Source of the DNA: Whitmania pigra
Lineage: Eukaryota; Annelida; Clitellata; Hirudinida; Haemopidae
Length of the DNA stretch: 64,000 bases
Assembly: GCA_021613335.1 (NCBI GenBank)
Contig: JAJTWR010000159.1
Coordinates: forward strand, 873,001-937,000
Direction: 5' to 3'
Made by a program: the position numbers and the translations under genes. Numbering within the stretch: position 1 is the first letter of the stretch; every line of letters starts with the position of its first letter. The notes below the pieces were generated by a model, which did not search any database, was not told the DNA's origin, and was given only the letters and a program-made list of their open reading frames with translations. This document shows positions 1-13,600 of this stretch, piece after piece.

Positions 1-2473
1 GGCACATACGTTGTTGTGTTAATGAATCAGGCGCCTAAAACTGGCTTGTGTATCACCGTAAAATCGGCGACGGCTGCGGTATTATTCAGCATGGCTGGCG
101 CAACTACAAATCGGCTGGCGGCTCGGCTTCCAGGTCTAATCCAACCAAACATACTAATATTCCATCTCATTTTTTGTTCTGAAACTTAAACTATGTTTTA
201 TTGAGTCTTTGTTATAAATATAGCTAGAAATTTATATTTTTAGCTCTACGCGTTCCAGAGTTATTAGATGTCAAAGTTCTTGCTGAAGTCTTGCTAACTT
301 CACCGTCGTCATTCGAACATGAACTAACATTAGGTTTTTCTGTATTTTCGTTTGTTTGCTTTTTTAATGCAGAATCTTAAAAATATTATTTAAAATATTA
401 TTTTGTGTTTTTGTTTGAAAGCCTTTCAAAGTTTATTATGAGATCTTTGAATCAGAAATGGCTCACCTAGAAATCGTGTGGTTATAACTACGGCAACAGC
501 ATTGTAATATGATACAGTAAAATAATAATATAAACAATAAGAATGAAAACAACAATAATAATAAGAACTATAAAATTCAATTCATCGTGAATAAAAGTAG
601 TTGGTAACCTTTTTGAAATAAATTGAGAACGTGCAGGTTATGTTAATCCTTTCAAAGAGCTGTCTTCCCTCGAACCTACGAAAATACAAACATCCAACAG
701 AACCTCATAACAAACGAATCAGCTGCTTTTACACCCCATGTGAATGCTTTTTGTTTTTACACAGACACACGCACAAACGTGTTGATGTTTTTAAAGTTAC
801 TTTTGTCCAAATGCTGGCACTCGTCAAATCGCGTGGATCAGAAGTTTCTTTGACCGATAAATTGTTTTATTAACGTTGCATAGCTAGACGATTAGGATGA
901 TACTCGATCGAATGAATTTAAGACGATGTTCGCATCTCTCGCATGACCTGTAGCGTCCAACATCCATCGCGTCCTCCTACTTAACATAATTTATTCGATT
1001 CCCGCTATGCCATAGATTTCTCTTCGTAAAGCTCAGTGAAGTGATTCATTGAACTGACAAATTGGACTGATCGTCTTTTTTTTGTTGACAACTTTCTGAA
1101 AATTATTTTCTCGCGATCTGGGAATTGACGTCACGACAGTGCAACAATAATGTCGATTGTGATGACGACGACGATGATGCATAGGATGTTGATGATGATT
1201 GAAAGAATTACTTTTGAAATTTCCAAACCAAAATTTTATTTGAAAGAAATAAAGATAAAATGTCTTTAAAACAAATAAAAATATAGCAGAAAATTAAAAA
1301 CAAAACACTCACTTTGTTCAAGTCAGTTTATGGTTAAACGATCTGTTTATGGAGATGTCTGTGCTATTGAATTGGAAATTTACGAATTTATGCAAATTAG
1401 CCATCTTTTGATAACAAATTTGGAGCCCTGCGCTTCTATGCATCAGGTTTCCGACTGCCTGGTAATTCTCTAAGATTTATTGAAATTTGCTGGTTAATTA
1501 TTTTCTATTAATTTCTTTGCCAAGTTAGTCCGCTCTCGTCGGAGCACCTCTTGTTCGCCTTGCTTCCTAGGGCAGATATAGAGAGGAAATTCGAAAATTC
1601 TCATTCACATTTTCTTAAACGCTTCAGCTTCGATGAAACTGACAAATGATTTGAAAGAAGAGGCACACATCAATACTATTATTAAATAGTTGAGTGATCC
1701 CTTTGTTTGACAATTTTCCGATTGATAAGGTTCTAAATTAACCATATTAGCATTTCATAAATGATTTTATAAGAAAATAAATTCTCCAAACTATGAAACC
1801 CGAATTATCAGAAGAAAAGTTGACCGGAGTGTTTATTATTGCTTTGTGCATAAATATTTTAAATTATACACAAATTTCTTTATATACAATTATCTTTATT
1901 CTTATTCAAAAGCTTATTATAAAATTACACAAACATTTGCACTTAGATTGCTCACGCAGAGCATATTAGCTGCGGAATTACCAAGCTTCCTCAATCAAAT
2001 TTAAGCTCTTCAATGCGAATGTAAGCTGCAATAATCGGTAAATTAATGCAAGCGTGAGCATTTTACGATGCAACATAATTAGTTTACGTCTGGAAAACAT
2101 GTTTCTAAATTTAAAATTAAATTAATTATTAATTAAATTATACAATTTTCTAAATTGTCGAAGTCCTGTTGTCAAATCAAAAATAAATAAATATTCATGT
2201 TTTTTAATTACAAATAAACGTTCTAAAAATTCACAATATTAGTTCACTTTGAATTCATCTAAAAATGGCAACAAGGCAAACATTTACTGAACAAAATGTT
2301 GATCTTTCAGCATTTTAAGCTCATGTTTAAACATCATAGGCATAAACCCTTGAGATGGTTCTTCAAAATGCCTTATGCGGACATTTTTGCATTTAGATTT
2401 TGTTGCAATTCATCATCACCATCATCAGTGATCTAGAAAAGGGATGGGGTAAGGAGTTGTCGCACATTAGAAC
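1..2473. other. No recognisable gene; AT-rich non-coding sequence
   Basis: I see no exon-like coding stretch, tRNA or transposon end here. An 80-codon open frame at 631-873 (+) has no recognisable composition or motif and is treated as chance. A poly-purine and GAT-rich patch near 1140-1200 is low complexity. Confidence 0.5.
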
Positions 2474-2632
2474 CAGTGGCGGATTTAGGGGTATACAGCT
2501 GTCAATATTTTCATTCAAATTCGTGAAGTAAATTATTAAAATAAAATATATCAAATTAAAATTAAAATAGATTAAACTAATTTTTCTTATATTTCGGGGG
2601 CCCTCCTCGGCTTCCTCCTAAATCAGCCACTG
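2474..2632. mobile_element. Small MITE with CAGTGGCGGATTTAGG-type inverted ends
   Basis: The left end reads CAGTGGCGGATTTAGGGG and the right end is its near inverse, CCTAAATCAGCCACTG. The interior is AT-rich and non-coding. A short non-autonomous DNA transposon fits the inverted ends and 159-bp length. I do not see a clean target duplication, so the superfamily is unassigned. Confidence 0.65.
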
Positions 2633-3090
2633 TTCGTGGTCAATGTATGACCACCACCTGTTCTTGATTAACATCCTCCAATGACAAATTGGTTCCCGAA
2701 AATATATCCCCTGTGCTTCGTTTCTTTTCTGGCTTTCTTCAAAGCCATCTTCAAAGTCTTCATTGGATAACTTTAACCTTTTATTTTATTGAATATGCGT
2801 ACTTTGACTCTGTGCACTTTTACTTGAAATTCAGCAAATATTTCAATCAGACCTAGAGTTGCTTGGTGCTTGTACTAATACTCCAATAATAATTGAAATT
2901 TGTGAAGAGCACCGAGTTTCAAAAGGAACATCATTTAGAATGACGAGGATTCATCTCATTCTTCTGATTTTACCAATGAAATCTATTATTACTTAATAAT
3001 ATTAAAAATATTTAATTCGCTATTCAATCTATCAGCGAAATGTCACACCCAGAAAGGAAGTCTTTGAAAGGGTGCGCTTAGATTTTCCTA

Positions 3091-3326
3091 CACTACACAG
3101 GAAACATTTTTCCCATTTTACAAAGGAAACTTTTTTTCCCTTTTTACACAGGAAACTAGACTTGAAACCCATTTACTAAATTTAGCTGGTGTGCTAATTG
3201 TCACGGCCCAAATTTAGAGTGCATGCGCTTGTGCGAAACTTTGCACGAAATCGTTTTATGAACTTTGTTTAATTACTAGCGAGTGGAAAGTCAAGGCCCA
3301 TTATTCACTATGTTTCCTGTGTAGTG
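3091..3326. mobile_element. MITE with ACAGGAAAC inverted ends and TA target duplication
   Basis: The left terminus CACTACACAGGAAACAT is inverted at the right terminus ATGTTTCCTGTGTAGTG. TA dinucleotides flank both ends (3089-3090 and 3327-3328). Two further ACAGGAAAC motifs lie just inside the left end. No coding capacity is visible. TA duplication plus inverted ends is the signature of Tc1/mariner-type MITEs. Confidence 0.7.
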
Positions 3327-3415
3327 TATATTATTAATTTTGAGTCCAGTTGTACTTATGCTTCTGGCGTTTTGGGAAGCTGCAAGTTGATGTGGTATTT
3401 AAGACAAGCGGAATT

Positions 3416-3877
3416 TTAAATACCGAGTGTGCAATTGCTTCTATTAATGTTGATGCTACTGGAGTAGCTTGGTGTCCTGTTCCTCTTATAATAAGTAAAA
3501 GCAAACGAAAGTCTATCCTGTACCTGACCTTGAAATACTCCACATATTGAATCAAGTACCACGTTAAGCGCCGTCCGTTGTTCATCCTTCAACATTTCGA
3601 TATGTCTTCTGGCTTGTGCCTGTTCATCTTTGTTACTTCTTCGATTTCTGTCAGCTTTATTTCTTTTCGCTTTCCTCTTCATAACTTCTTCAAGAGATTC
3701 TTCAATAGATTTTTTTCTGCGTTTTTGAACACGTTCTTGTCGTTGATGTTCAATTTCTTTACTTTCTCGATCTCTGTCAGCTTTATTTCTTTTTGCAATT
3801 CTTTGATTAGCTCTTGAACATGTTGGACTTAAATGAAATCTTTGCAAGTTAAAATAACTAAATTTAATAGAATTCAA
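3416..3877 (-). CDS. Charged coiled-coil ORF fragment, possibly Helitron-like
   Basis: This open frame encodes a strongly basic and acidic segment with two copies of a KRNKADR motif about 45 residues apart, followed by a QARRHIEMLKDEQRTAL stretch. Repeated Arg/Lys/Glu blocks like this occur at the N-terminus of Helitron and related transposon proteins, but no Rep or helicase motif is visible, so the assignment is weak. It lies 90 bp from the MITE at 3091-3326. It could equally be a broken exon of a cellular gene. Confidence 0.3.
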   Translation of the reverse strand: MNSIKFSYFNLQRFHLSPTCSRANQRIAKRNKADRDRESKEIEHQRQERVQKRRKKSIEESLEEVMKRKAKRNKADRNRRSNKDEQAQARRHIEMLKDEQRTALNVVLDSICGVFQGQVQDRLSFAFTYYKRNRTPSYSSSININRSNCTLGI

Positions 3878-4475
3878 ACAAAGAGTACAACTCGTACTCG
3901 ATACAACAAAACTCGAAGCAACTGTCTCAAAAGTTCTAATTTAAACAGAGCCGGGATGTGGGATCGTCACTAATTATGTAAATTAATGACACCCAATAAA
4001 AAGTATACTAATCTAGATTTTATTGAGCAACCGAGGGACTAAGGCTTGTTGAAAGAGCTGAGCACTATTGAAGTAATGAAAGAATGCAGTGATTTCTATG
4101 TTGTAGCAATGTGCGTGCTAAGCGATGAGCCACTGAGCTACTGAGCGATTACATATGCTATAAAGCTAAACGTCGTTTCCTAAGATCCTCAATTTTATAA
4201 ATTAAAAATAAAAATTTAAATACTCACGACGTACGAAGTACATTAGCGAAATATATATATATATATACATAGATCCTAGATAGTATATATCATTAGATAA
4301 TATATATTGCACCTATTTAAAATGTGTAAAAATATTGTAAGTTATATTATGCTTTGTAATAAAATAAGACATTACTTTCTATATTCAATATCTTTGTTTT
4401 CCATATTGTATATTTTAGACATAACCGAAGTTAATTACTTATTTTCGCTCAGTTAAACAAATAAAAAGTTGTGAT

Positions 4476-7151
4476 ATGTCAGATAATGATGGTACTTACA
4501 TTTTATTATTTGTTGCCTGTACTTGCTAAAAAAATTTGTATTTTTAAACCTTTGAACACATTCTTTCTTGTATTAAGTTTTAGATATTGAAAATAGTCAA
4601 TACATAATAACAAATGAGTCACGCATAACGACTTTTGTGCTTACATAATTTGCTGATATTTAATTGTTATTAATTTTGAATAGGGTATGATTCACCAGAT
4701 CAGTTGAGTTCTGGCTGTCCAAGTCCACTGAACAATGCTGGAAATGAATCTGGCAGTGAACAAAGCAATCACAACAACAGTCCAATGAAATCACCTGCAA
4801 GTTCCCAAGCCAGTAGAGTCAGTGAACCATCAGAGGATAGCGACTGCAGTCCAACTCAGACTAATTTTAATAAAGGGCACAGTGATGATGAAAGGTCCAT
4901 TCATGGTGATGAAAATAATGATGGCAATGGTTTAGATTATGAAAATGATAATAATAGCCCAAGAGCTGCCAGTGAAGATGGAAACATTTATACTGGAGAT
5001 GCTGACAATGTGTCCGCAAATGATGCAAATGTCAGTGAAGAGGAAAGAATGAAAGACAGTGATGATGAGGAAGTAGAAGATAACATAGCTTCTCCTAATG
5101 CTGATGTCAATGATGAAGATCTCAATCACACTAATAATGCAGAGGATGATATTGACAATATTTCTGACAGTGAAGCAGAAAATGGCAATGAATACAAAAA
5201 GAATTATAGTGGTGAATCTGATGATGAGCCAAATGAGGGAAAGGTGACTAAAAAAAACAGGGAGAAAATTGAGAGTGATGATGATGATTTTGCAAAAAAA
5301 AGTGGTTCAGAAGATGAGGGTAATGTGGAAGGTTTGTCATTTGCTATCAATTGATATTATGTGTTTGACACTCATAATTTATTATATGTTCTTTTCAGAA
5401 TTGTTTGGAAATGCAAGTGATATAAGTTCATCTAATGAAGATGATGATGGACAAGCCAATGATACAAGAGTTAGTCTTATTTGAAAGTACTATTTACTTG
5501 CTTTTAATTGCTTATCTCTTGAATTTAGAATGAAAGTGCCTGTGAACTTAGTGACCAAAACCAATCATCTTCTCAAAGATGGAGGGATGGATCACTGAAT
5601 GAAGATGATGAGGATGATGAAGGTGGTAGAAAGCATGAGATGGAAGAGGAAGAAGAAGAGATTCAGGAGATCAGAATTGATGCAGTTTTCCCAAAAATCA
5701 ATACTAATTTGGGAGATTCTTTGCATTTTGTAAAACTACCTAACTTTTTGAGTATTGACCCAAAGTAAGATATGTCTTATTTTTTAATGTGTTAATCTCA
5801 ATACAAATTTGTATTTTTACTTTAGAACATTTGATGAGCAGCAGTATGAAGATGAAGTCGATGAAGAAGAATTAATGGATGAAGAAGGAAGGACGAGATT
5901 AAAATTGAAAGTAGAAAATACTTTGAGGTGGAGATATGCTAAAGATGCAAATGGTAACTTGAGATACGATGAGCATGGGAATCTTGTGAAAGAAAGTAAT
6001 GCCAGGATGGTTCGGTGGAGTGATGGAAGGTTCGAATTGCTGAGTATTTCTTTGGATTTATCATTATGCATTAACATTTTCTTACATCAAACATTTTCAA
6101 GTTTGTCTCTCCATCTTGGGAATGAAGTGTTTGATGTTCACCCAATGGAAATGAAGTCTGACCATACACACCTCTTTGTGAGGCAGGGATTGGGTCTCCA
6201 AGGTCAGGCTGTCTTCACATCCAAGTTGTCCTTCAGGTTTAATGACATTTCTTTGCATTAAAAGGAGGCTAAAAATGCTTAAAATTGACATTCAACTGTT
6301 AATGTTTATTTTCAGACCACATTCCACTGACTCATTCACACATAGAAAAATGACTCTTTCTTTAGCTGATCGCTCGAGCAAAGCTCAGAAAGTGAAAGTG
6401 TTGCCAATTGTTGGCAAAAATCCAGAATCTCAACGAAGTGAACTGATTAAGGTATTGAAATGCATATGAATTTAGTAAATACATTTAAATGAATTTAAAG
6501 TATGATAATTTTGCTTTAATTAAATATGCTTTGTTCTTCATTTAGAAAGAGGATGACAAGCTTAAGGCTGTAATGAGAAGAGAAAACAAGCAGAGAAGAA
6601 TCAAAGAAAAAGCCTTCAAACGAGGAATCAGTTCACATTACATGGAAACTGGTTACGAAGAAGAAGAAGAGGAAGATGAAAACACTGTTTCAGTGTCTGC
6701 AACCAAAAAGAGACATAAAGGCCACAAACGTGAGCAGACTACTCTTACCAACGATTTGTTTAAAATTCTTACTTAGCTTTACTTCTTTTTGCAGCTATTT
6801 ACACTTCAGATGATGATTCTGATGACAATAGCAGGAGACGATCAACAAAAAGACCTGTACAATCAGATGTCAGTTTGAAACCACTCGACATTATAACTTT
6901 CTTATACAGGACTTACCATAAGTCCGTAGCCAAGTGGATGAGGCTTAGAAATTGGTGCATCTCACCCAATTCAAACATTATCCACTTGCAATAGCCCCTA
7001 CATTACATATTCCTACATATATTCTTAATTTCTGATGCATGAAATTGTCAACTGACTAATTCTTGTATTTTTTTCTAAATTTCAGAGTGAAGAGGAAGAG
7101 ATGAGGAAAATTAAGAAAAAGAATGTTGTTAGTGATAGCGATGAGGACTGA
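4476..7151 (+). CDS. LEO1: LEO1, PAF1-complex subunit (10 exons, about 589 aa)
   Basis: Exons 4476-4491, 4684-5331, 5399-5469, 5529-5764, 5826-6029, 6102-6236, 6316-6451, 6546-6729, 6795-6868 and 7086-7151 join in phase into a frame from ATG to TGA. LEO1 is part of the PAF1 complex, which travels with RNA polymerase II and supports elongation and histone modification. The first half is a long Ser/Asp/Glu/Asn-rich acidic tract, normal for LEO1. The conserved core follows: [19 protein letters not shown], then [25 protein letters not shown] and [17 protein letters not shown]. The tail is acidic and basic and ends in SDSDED. All introns show GT-AG ends. Exon 1 is only 16 nt, and the start was chosen because it splices in phase to the acidic exon. 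The gene converges on BLTP3. Confidence 0.96.
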
Positions 7152-7226
7152 ATGCTTACGTCTGCGCTCCATAAATAACTTGTACATTCATTTGTAATAT
7201 TAAATGTTGTTTGATTATATAAAAAT

Positions 7227-7232
7227 AATAAA
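7227..7232 (+). promoter_or_regulatory. AATAAA polyadenylation signal of LEO1
   Basis: A canonical AATAAA hexamer lies 76 nt after the LEO1 stop codon, before the start of the converging BLTP3 coding sequence at 7662. Cleavage is expected shortly after it. Confidence 0.6.
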
Positions 7233-7661
7233 GAGTTCTGTTGATAAATGATGGCATCTTTCAATACTCATTCTTGGCCTGGCAATGTCAAGAACAAGAA
7301 GTAACTACTGACAAAATTATGGGTATAACCATATTTACGGGCTAGGATACAATTTGTTCAACCAAAACACCAATGCAGTGACAAATTGCAAATTGTTCAG
7401 ATCAAAATAACTGGCTTTGTAAAGTGTTTTTGTTTAATGCTGTGGTGTAACACATTTAATGTTAATTAATTTTAATTAAAATCTGATTAATAGTCGATTC
7501 TAATCTACACTGAAATTGGAGTAATCAAACATAAAAATAAATCCGACATTAATGAACTAATATCAATGTTTGATTGTCATGACTAGCAATTGGCAGGAGG
7601 TGGTGCAACATGGTAATTAACATGGAGATTACTCCAGCAATGTCTAGTTAAATGCAGGTGT

Positions 7662-10600
7662 TCATGAATTTGATGGTTTGTTCCTCAATTTTTCGGAAAA
7701 CTCGAGATCGCTCTGCAGGGTATCAAGAAGCTTTAAGAGGCTGTCCCTCTCAGCCACAAGATGCTTGACTTGAATCTCCATGTCTTTGGCCTCGTTTTCA
7801 AGCTTATGGCATTTTTCCTTCCAGTGATTCAAGTCCCCTTCAAAACTGTAACAGCACAAGAGCATACAATCTTTGAATTATTACACTTAAGTCGAAAACA
7901 CACCCTTCACACACGGTCAACTTTCCAAGTTTTTCCAGCTGCTTTTTGAGAGTTTCATTTTCACATTCCAATTTGAACTCCTCAACATCTTGTTCTTTTT
8001 CCTTCTTGAATGAATTACTCACATCTTCATCACCTGATGGAGCCATTACAAAATGGATGGATCAACCAGCACAAAGCAACACCAAATAAAAATGGCAGAG
8101 AACTTTTGAATTTTTAACAACAATTATTATCTCAAACAATGATGTAATCAAGACATAAGAGGTATGAATCACAACTGAGTTGGTCATTATCGTCATAAAA
8201 AAAAAGCTGAAATCCTTATCAAAAAATGTTAGGATGGATCGTACAAAAAAAAATTAAAAAAACAAAATAGAGAGTTGCTCACAGGACATTTTGAAAAAGG
8301 AAGTGCATCCTTGAGAACCAGGTTTATTCAATGAACAAAAAAAGTTTTGACTAACCACTTCCAACATGGATTATTCCATCCTCTCTTTTAGATATCTGAA
8401 TGCTGTCGATGCTTATTCGATGATTGCAATCTTTATCCTAAACATCAAACAAAATAATACTGATAATTTTATACCAGCAACAAAATATTTCAAAAATAAG
8501 AGAAAAATGATTTGTTAGCAGAGCTATGTTAACATTGTTTTGTGAATTTTATTTTAAAAATGCAAGCTATCAATGACCAACCGAGATATCGATGGCAATG
8601 CATTTCAAAAAAACATGCATCAATATTTCTTGATGCAATTCATTTGTTGAGATGCCATCAAAGCCCTCAAAGGCTTTCACAATTTTAAGTAGTGTTGAAG
8701 AGTTCAATTTCATCTTGCAGTCTTCAATTTCAAGTTGTACATTGTCTTTAAAGTCAGACATCTCTGCAACTCTTGCGACATTATAATGAAATTTAAAAAA
8801 GCTTGAGTTGGAGCAGCCATTGTGTTTATCAGGGTATAGAGGAATGCTTTCATTGCTTGCTGGGCATTAAATAAAATAAGGAATGTTAATTAAAGATAGT
8901 TTAGTAATTCTTCAAAATTAAAATTCTTCAAAATTCACTCAAATTACCTAATAAATAAGTGGATTTGAATTTTTCATAATTTATTTTTTCAATCTCCTCA
9001 GTTGAAATATTGTCAATCATCATCATCGTTTTGAGTTGATTCGAGTCCATTTGTACCAAAATTTCAAAGGAATGCAAACCGATTGACAGGATGGAAATCT
9101 TGAAAACAAAAATTCAATTGCACGACGAAGAAATTTAGTCCAAAAATTAAATTAAATGTTTAAACATTTTGTAAGTCTTGAAACCAACCATTTTCTTTTT
9201 GTTCGAGGAAGAGTCACTGATGACATCATCATAATCATTATCATCATAAATCTCTTTTCTTCTCTCAAAAGCAGGAATCTCAGATTCATTATTAACCATC
9301 ATAACCATCCATTCTTCGTCATCCACATGATCTTAAAATATTAATTAAGATTAATAATGTTCGGCAACAGTTCATAAAGCTAATAGTAACAAGAAAATTG
9401 AAAAGAATAAAATTGTATAAGCAAGGAAATTAATAATTTATAAAATTCAATCAAACCATGAATGTGAGAGTCGGAACCTCTCCACTTGGTAGAAAGTTCA
9501 GAAAACATGGAGTTCATGGTATCCTTGGTTTGTCGTCTGACAGATTCAAAAGAGGAAAGATCAAGGAAATGATTCAGATGTGGTTCAATCCTGAGCAGAT
9601 TCATGTGTTTGCTTTCATCTCCATTGATTAAGAGATCATCCTTGCTTATCAATTTCGTTGCTTGACTCCTTGCAATCTCATCGCTCGAAATGGATGCATT
9701 TCGCATCAAGCCGTTTGCTTGATATTCATTTGCCCGATTTGATAGCGACATCAATGAAGAAGAGGAGGATGAAGCATAAGGAATGGATGATGAAGAAGAT
9801 GATGACATCATTGGTGATGAAGGTAGAATAAGACATAATTCCACTTTTGGCAAGAGAATTAGCAAATTTGTTATAATTTCAATAGCTGGAGTTGACAGAC
9901 CTGTAGTGTTGTTGATGATAAGTTAAAATTGTAAACACCAGAAACCAAAATCAAACAAAACCATCGAGAAGTTCCTACCTATCCGACAAGTGTCCAAAGC
10001 AATTTCATCATACATTTTTAAGACCAACGACATCATTCGAGTCAAGAAATTCAATTGTTGGCAGTCTGCCAGGATCTTCACCTTGACATCAATGCACATC
10101 ATACATGTGACATTCTGCTCAAATCTCGGCGGATCAACCTTTGTCGCAGACATTTCTCTCGAGGGGGACACCAACAGCCAGAGTGTAAAAGGAAATGATT
10201 CCAGAAAGTTTTGTGTTTTAAACTTGCGATTGGACTGATGAGAGGGTTGCTTGTTAGGAGTTAAAAAGTCAATCCAGAATTGATCGCAAACCAAACACCA
10301 CATCTCGCTATCCCCTGTCATGTTGTACAATGAAACGATCTATGTATGCATATGATGAAATAGATTTGTTACATATACAAGTAACATAATGCAATTTGTA
10401 AATGAATGTGTTAATATTTTCCACTGCAAGATCGTAAAAAAAAGTGTTAAGTGGACCAAAAAACATCGTTGTACCTTCTTTTTTCAGATGTGTGTTGCTC
10501 CTGGTGATGGTATCAATGAAGCCATGTGGATATTTGAGTGGAGGAATTGATGTTTCTTGAGACTTTTTTCCATCTCCTCCAGCTTCAGCAGACACATTTT

Positions 10601-13600
10601 TACATTGGAAACCAAAGTGGTAAAACTTAGATAATTTGTATGTTTGGAACTGTGATGCCAGAATTCTGGTTGAGTTTTTTTGACCCGAGTCATCAACAAG
10701 GTTAGTTATGAGTAGTTTTGATGAATGGATCTGCAATAAATCTTCATCTCTTCCATAATCTTGAGTCTCACTGGCTGGAAGTGTTATCTTAACAAAATAG
10801 GCATCCAATAAACATTATTCAAATCCAATAATTGTTTTATTATCATCGTCACCACCACCATCATAGTCACTGAGGATCTTAAGCCAGCAGTTCTCAACCT
10901 TTCTTTCTCAACCCAGGCAGCACCTGCCAGTCACTAAACGTCAAACTAAGGCTGCAAGAATCTCTGCCATCCAGCAAATAGCCCGATGCAACATTGAGCG
11001 TTATACAATAGCCGAATAATGCTTGCATTATAAAAAGCATCTTGCTCAAAATTATATGTGGGGTTAAGGATAAGGTTTTGTCAAAAAATATGTCTTCAAA
11101 AAATGTCATTAAAAATAGTTTTAAAAATATATTACAAAAATATTAAATTCTCAGTGTCTTAGGCAACACCGTAAATGGGACGCGGCCCGCAGGTTGAGAA
11201 CCGCTGTCTTAAGCTATTATTTAACCAATAAATTTAATCAAGGCCTACAAAATTCTCACTCTTGGCATAAGAACTTCAAGCCTAGTGTCAACCTGCTTCT
11301 CAGATAACTTTCTCACAGGGAGTTTCTCCTGGAATTAATTGATTTTATCAATCCAGTTGGTTTAATTTACCTCAATCCTAAAATGATCTTACTCAATACA
11401 AACTCAATTAATTATATATAATTTTATTGTCTCTCTTTAGAATTAACTCCACTAAATATTGTAAATAGAGCATTTACAGTGAAGAAAGGACAGACATAAA
11501 TCTTAAGACAAATTTTGATTAACTCAGAGATTGCCCTAATTTTACATTTATGTTTGCTCAAGAGGTTGAATTCCTGCATGCGATAACACGTGAAGTCATT
11601 TTATGTCCTGTTCGCAACCAGCCACGAAGCCCTTTCAGATGTGGCATTTATATATATATATATGTATACACATTTATAAAACCGTGCCAGTCAAAGGTAG
11701 TGCCTTCACAACTAGTTTGGATACGTAGAGCCCTCGAAAGACTGGCTGTACATGAAATATAAAATTATCACAACAGAGCAACATCATCGATACTCAAATG
11801 TTCACATCCTACCCACAGATTTTTTCATGACGTTCAGGACAAAGGCATTGATCCAGAGGAGAGAGGGATGATGGACAGAGAGGCAGACGGGGTTGACGGT
11901 GATGTGAAGCGAGGATGGCACAGGAGAGTGATAGTAATTAGTAAATTCAACGTGGAATACGGGCATGTCGTCTGGAAGGAGCAGACGTTTCTTGTCAGAG
12001 CTGAAGAATCTTCGAGGCTTTGATTTCTTGGGGTCGTTAGAACTGGACACGCAATACAAACACAAATCCTTCAGTCTCAAGACCATGCAACATTCGAGGA
12101 TCTCTTGCTTCACACCTTTCGAGAATCTTTGAAGGTGCCAGTCTACGATGTCCTTGTGTTTGAGGTAATTGGATAGCAATGTTTGAGTCCATCGTTCCAC
12201 AGAAGAATTGTACTCATTGTATCTAGGCCATCCTTGCCTGGTTGAACCTGATTGCACATAATATGTATGTGATTGTATAGATGTTGTTGGTAAATAATAA
12301 TGTGATTGATATATAATAATATGATTGGTATGTAATAATATGATTGGTATGTAATAATATAACTGGTATGTAATAATATGATTGGTATGTAATAATATGA
12401 TTGGTATATAATAATATGATTGGTATGTAATAATATGGTTGGTATATAATAATATGATTGGTCTCACCTGCATGCCTCATCGGATAATAGCTGAATTCCA
12501 ACTGGTTAAGAACAAGTTGCATTGCTCCACCTTCAATTCTGCACCTATAGTTTGAGCTTTCTAGAGAAAGTTATCAAATTTAGTATTTTAAAATCTTGAT
12601 GAAACTAATTTTTTCCATTAATAGCAATTTATTGTATTTATGCATAAGAGTGAGATAGTTGCAAAACCATGTCGAGATAATCGAATTGATAATTCTGACA
12701 ACATCACATTAACATTGGGATGATAATTTCTTAGACAAATAAAATATTGTTTAGAAAAACAGTTCATTTTCTTAATAATATGATCTCATTCACTTAGCTA
12801 ATTGACTAAAAATTCATGATTGCAAGGCAATGAAGAACCAAATAATGTAACATCAAGAAACGTGCATTTTCCTCAAATACTACAGGTTTTGGAAACAATT
12901 AAAAGTGATGTTAGACTTTGACTCTGGTTAATATTTGTAGGAGTTTTTCATTTTAAGAAATTTGGGTATTCAGAAAATTTTAGTTGTTTGTTGCAGAAAC
13001 TCTTGTAAACTCTTCAAGAAAGTAATACAAAGGATTATTAATATGGATCATATAGAGCATATGGATTTTGCAGTTCTGGTGTGTGTTGTTTCACTCTTTT
13101 GATGTAGCAACTACTATTTTATTTTCTATTAAAGAAATCTTTTACATTTTAATCAAAGCACTTTGTTCAATTTCAGAATTTAAAATTAAGAACAAACAAC
13201 CCTGAGAAATGTCATCACAGAGATGGAGTTCAATCCTGCCTGTGAAGAAATGATATGACGATTCACTCAATTTGCTGAAGAATCTTTCAACATCCAGTTG
13301 GCGTTGAGACAAGGTTTTGTGGGTGATCGATGGTGATTTTAATGCTGAAACGCACTCTTGGGACTTTGGTGGGAGAGAAACTTGAGTGCTCTGAAAGCAT
13401 CCAATGACATCAACATTTTTCACTCAATTTTTCATTATTAACAGTAAAATTAATCCCAATTTAGATGATTAAAAATAACTATTGTTTAATAATCAATGAT
13501 TTATATCTGAAAACCCAAACTAACTCCACCATAACAATTAAGTCAATAAAAAAACTTCCACCGCAAATTAATTTCAGAAACATCTTTTGAGATGAATTTT

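Noticed and set aside
12223..12522. Tyr/Ile/His repeat protein on the minus strand
   Set aside because: It is read-through of the intronic 19-bp minisatellite; BLTP3 exons on either side use a splice donor at 12468.
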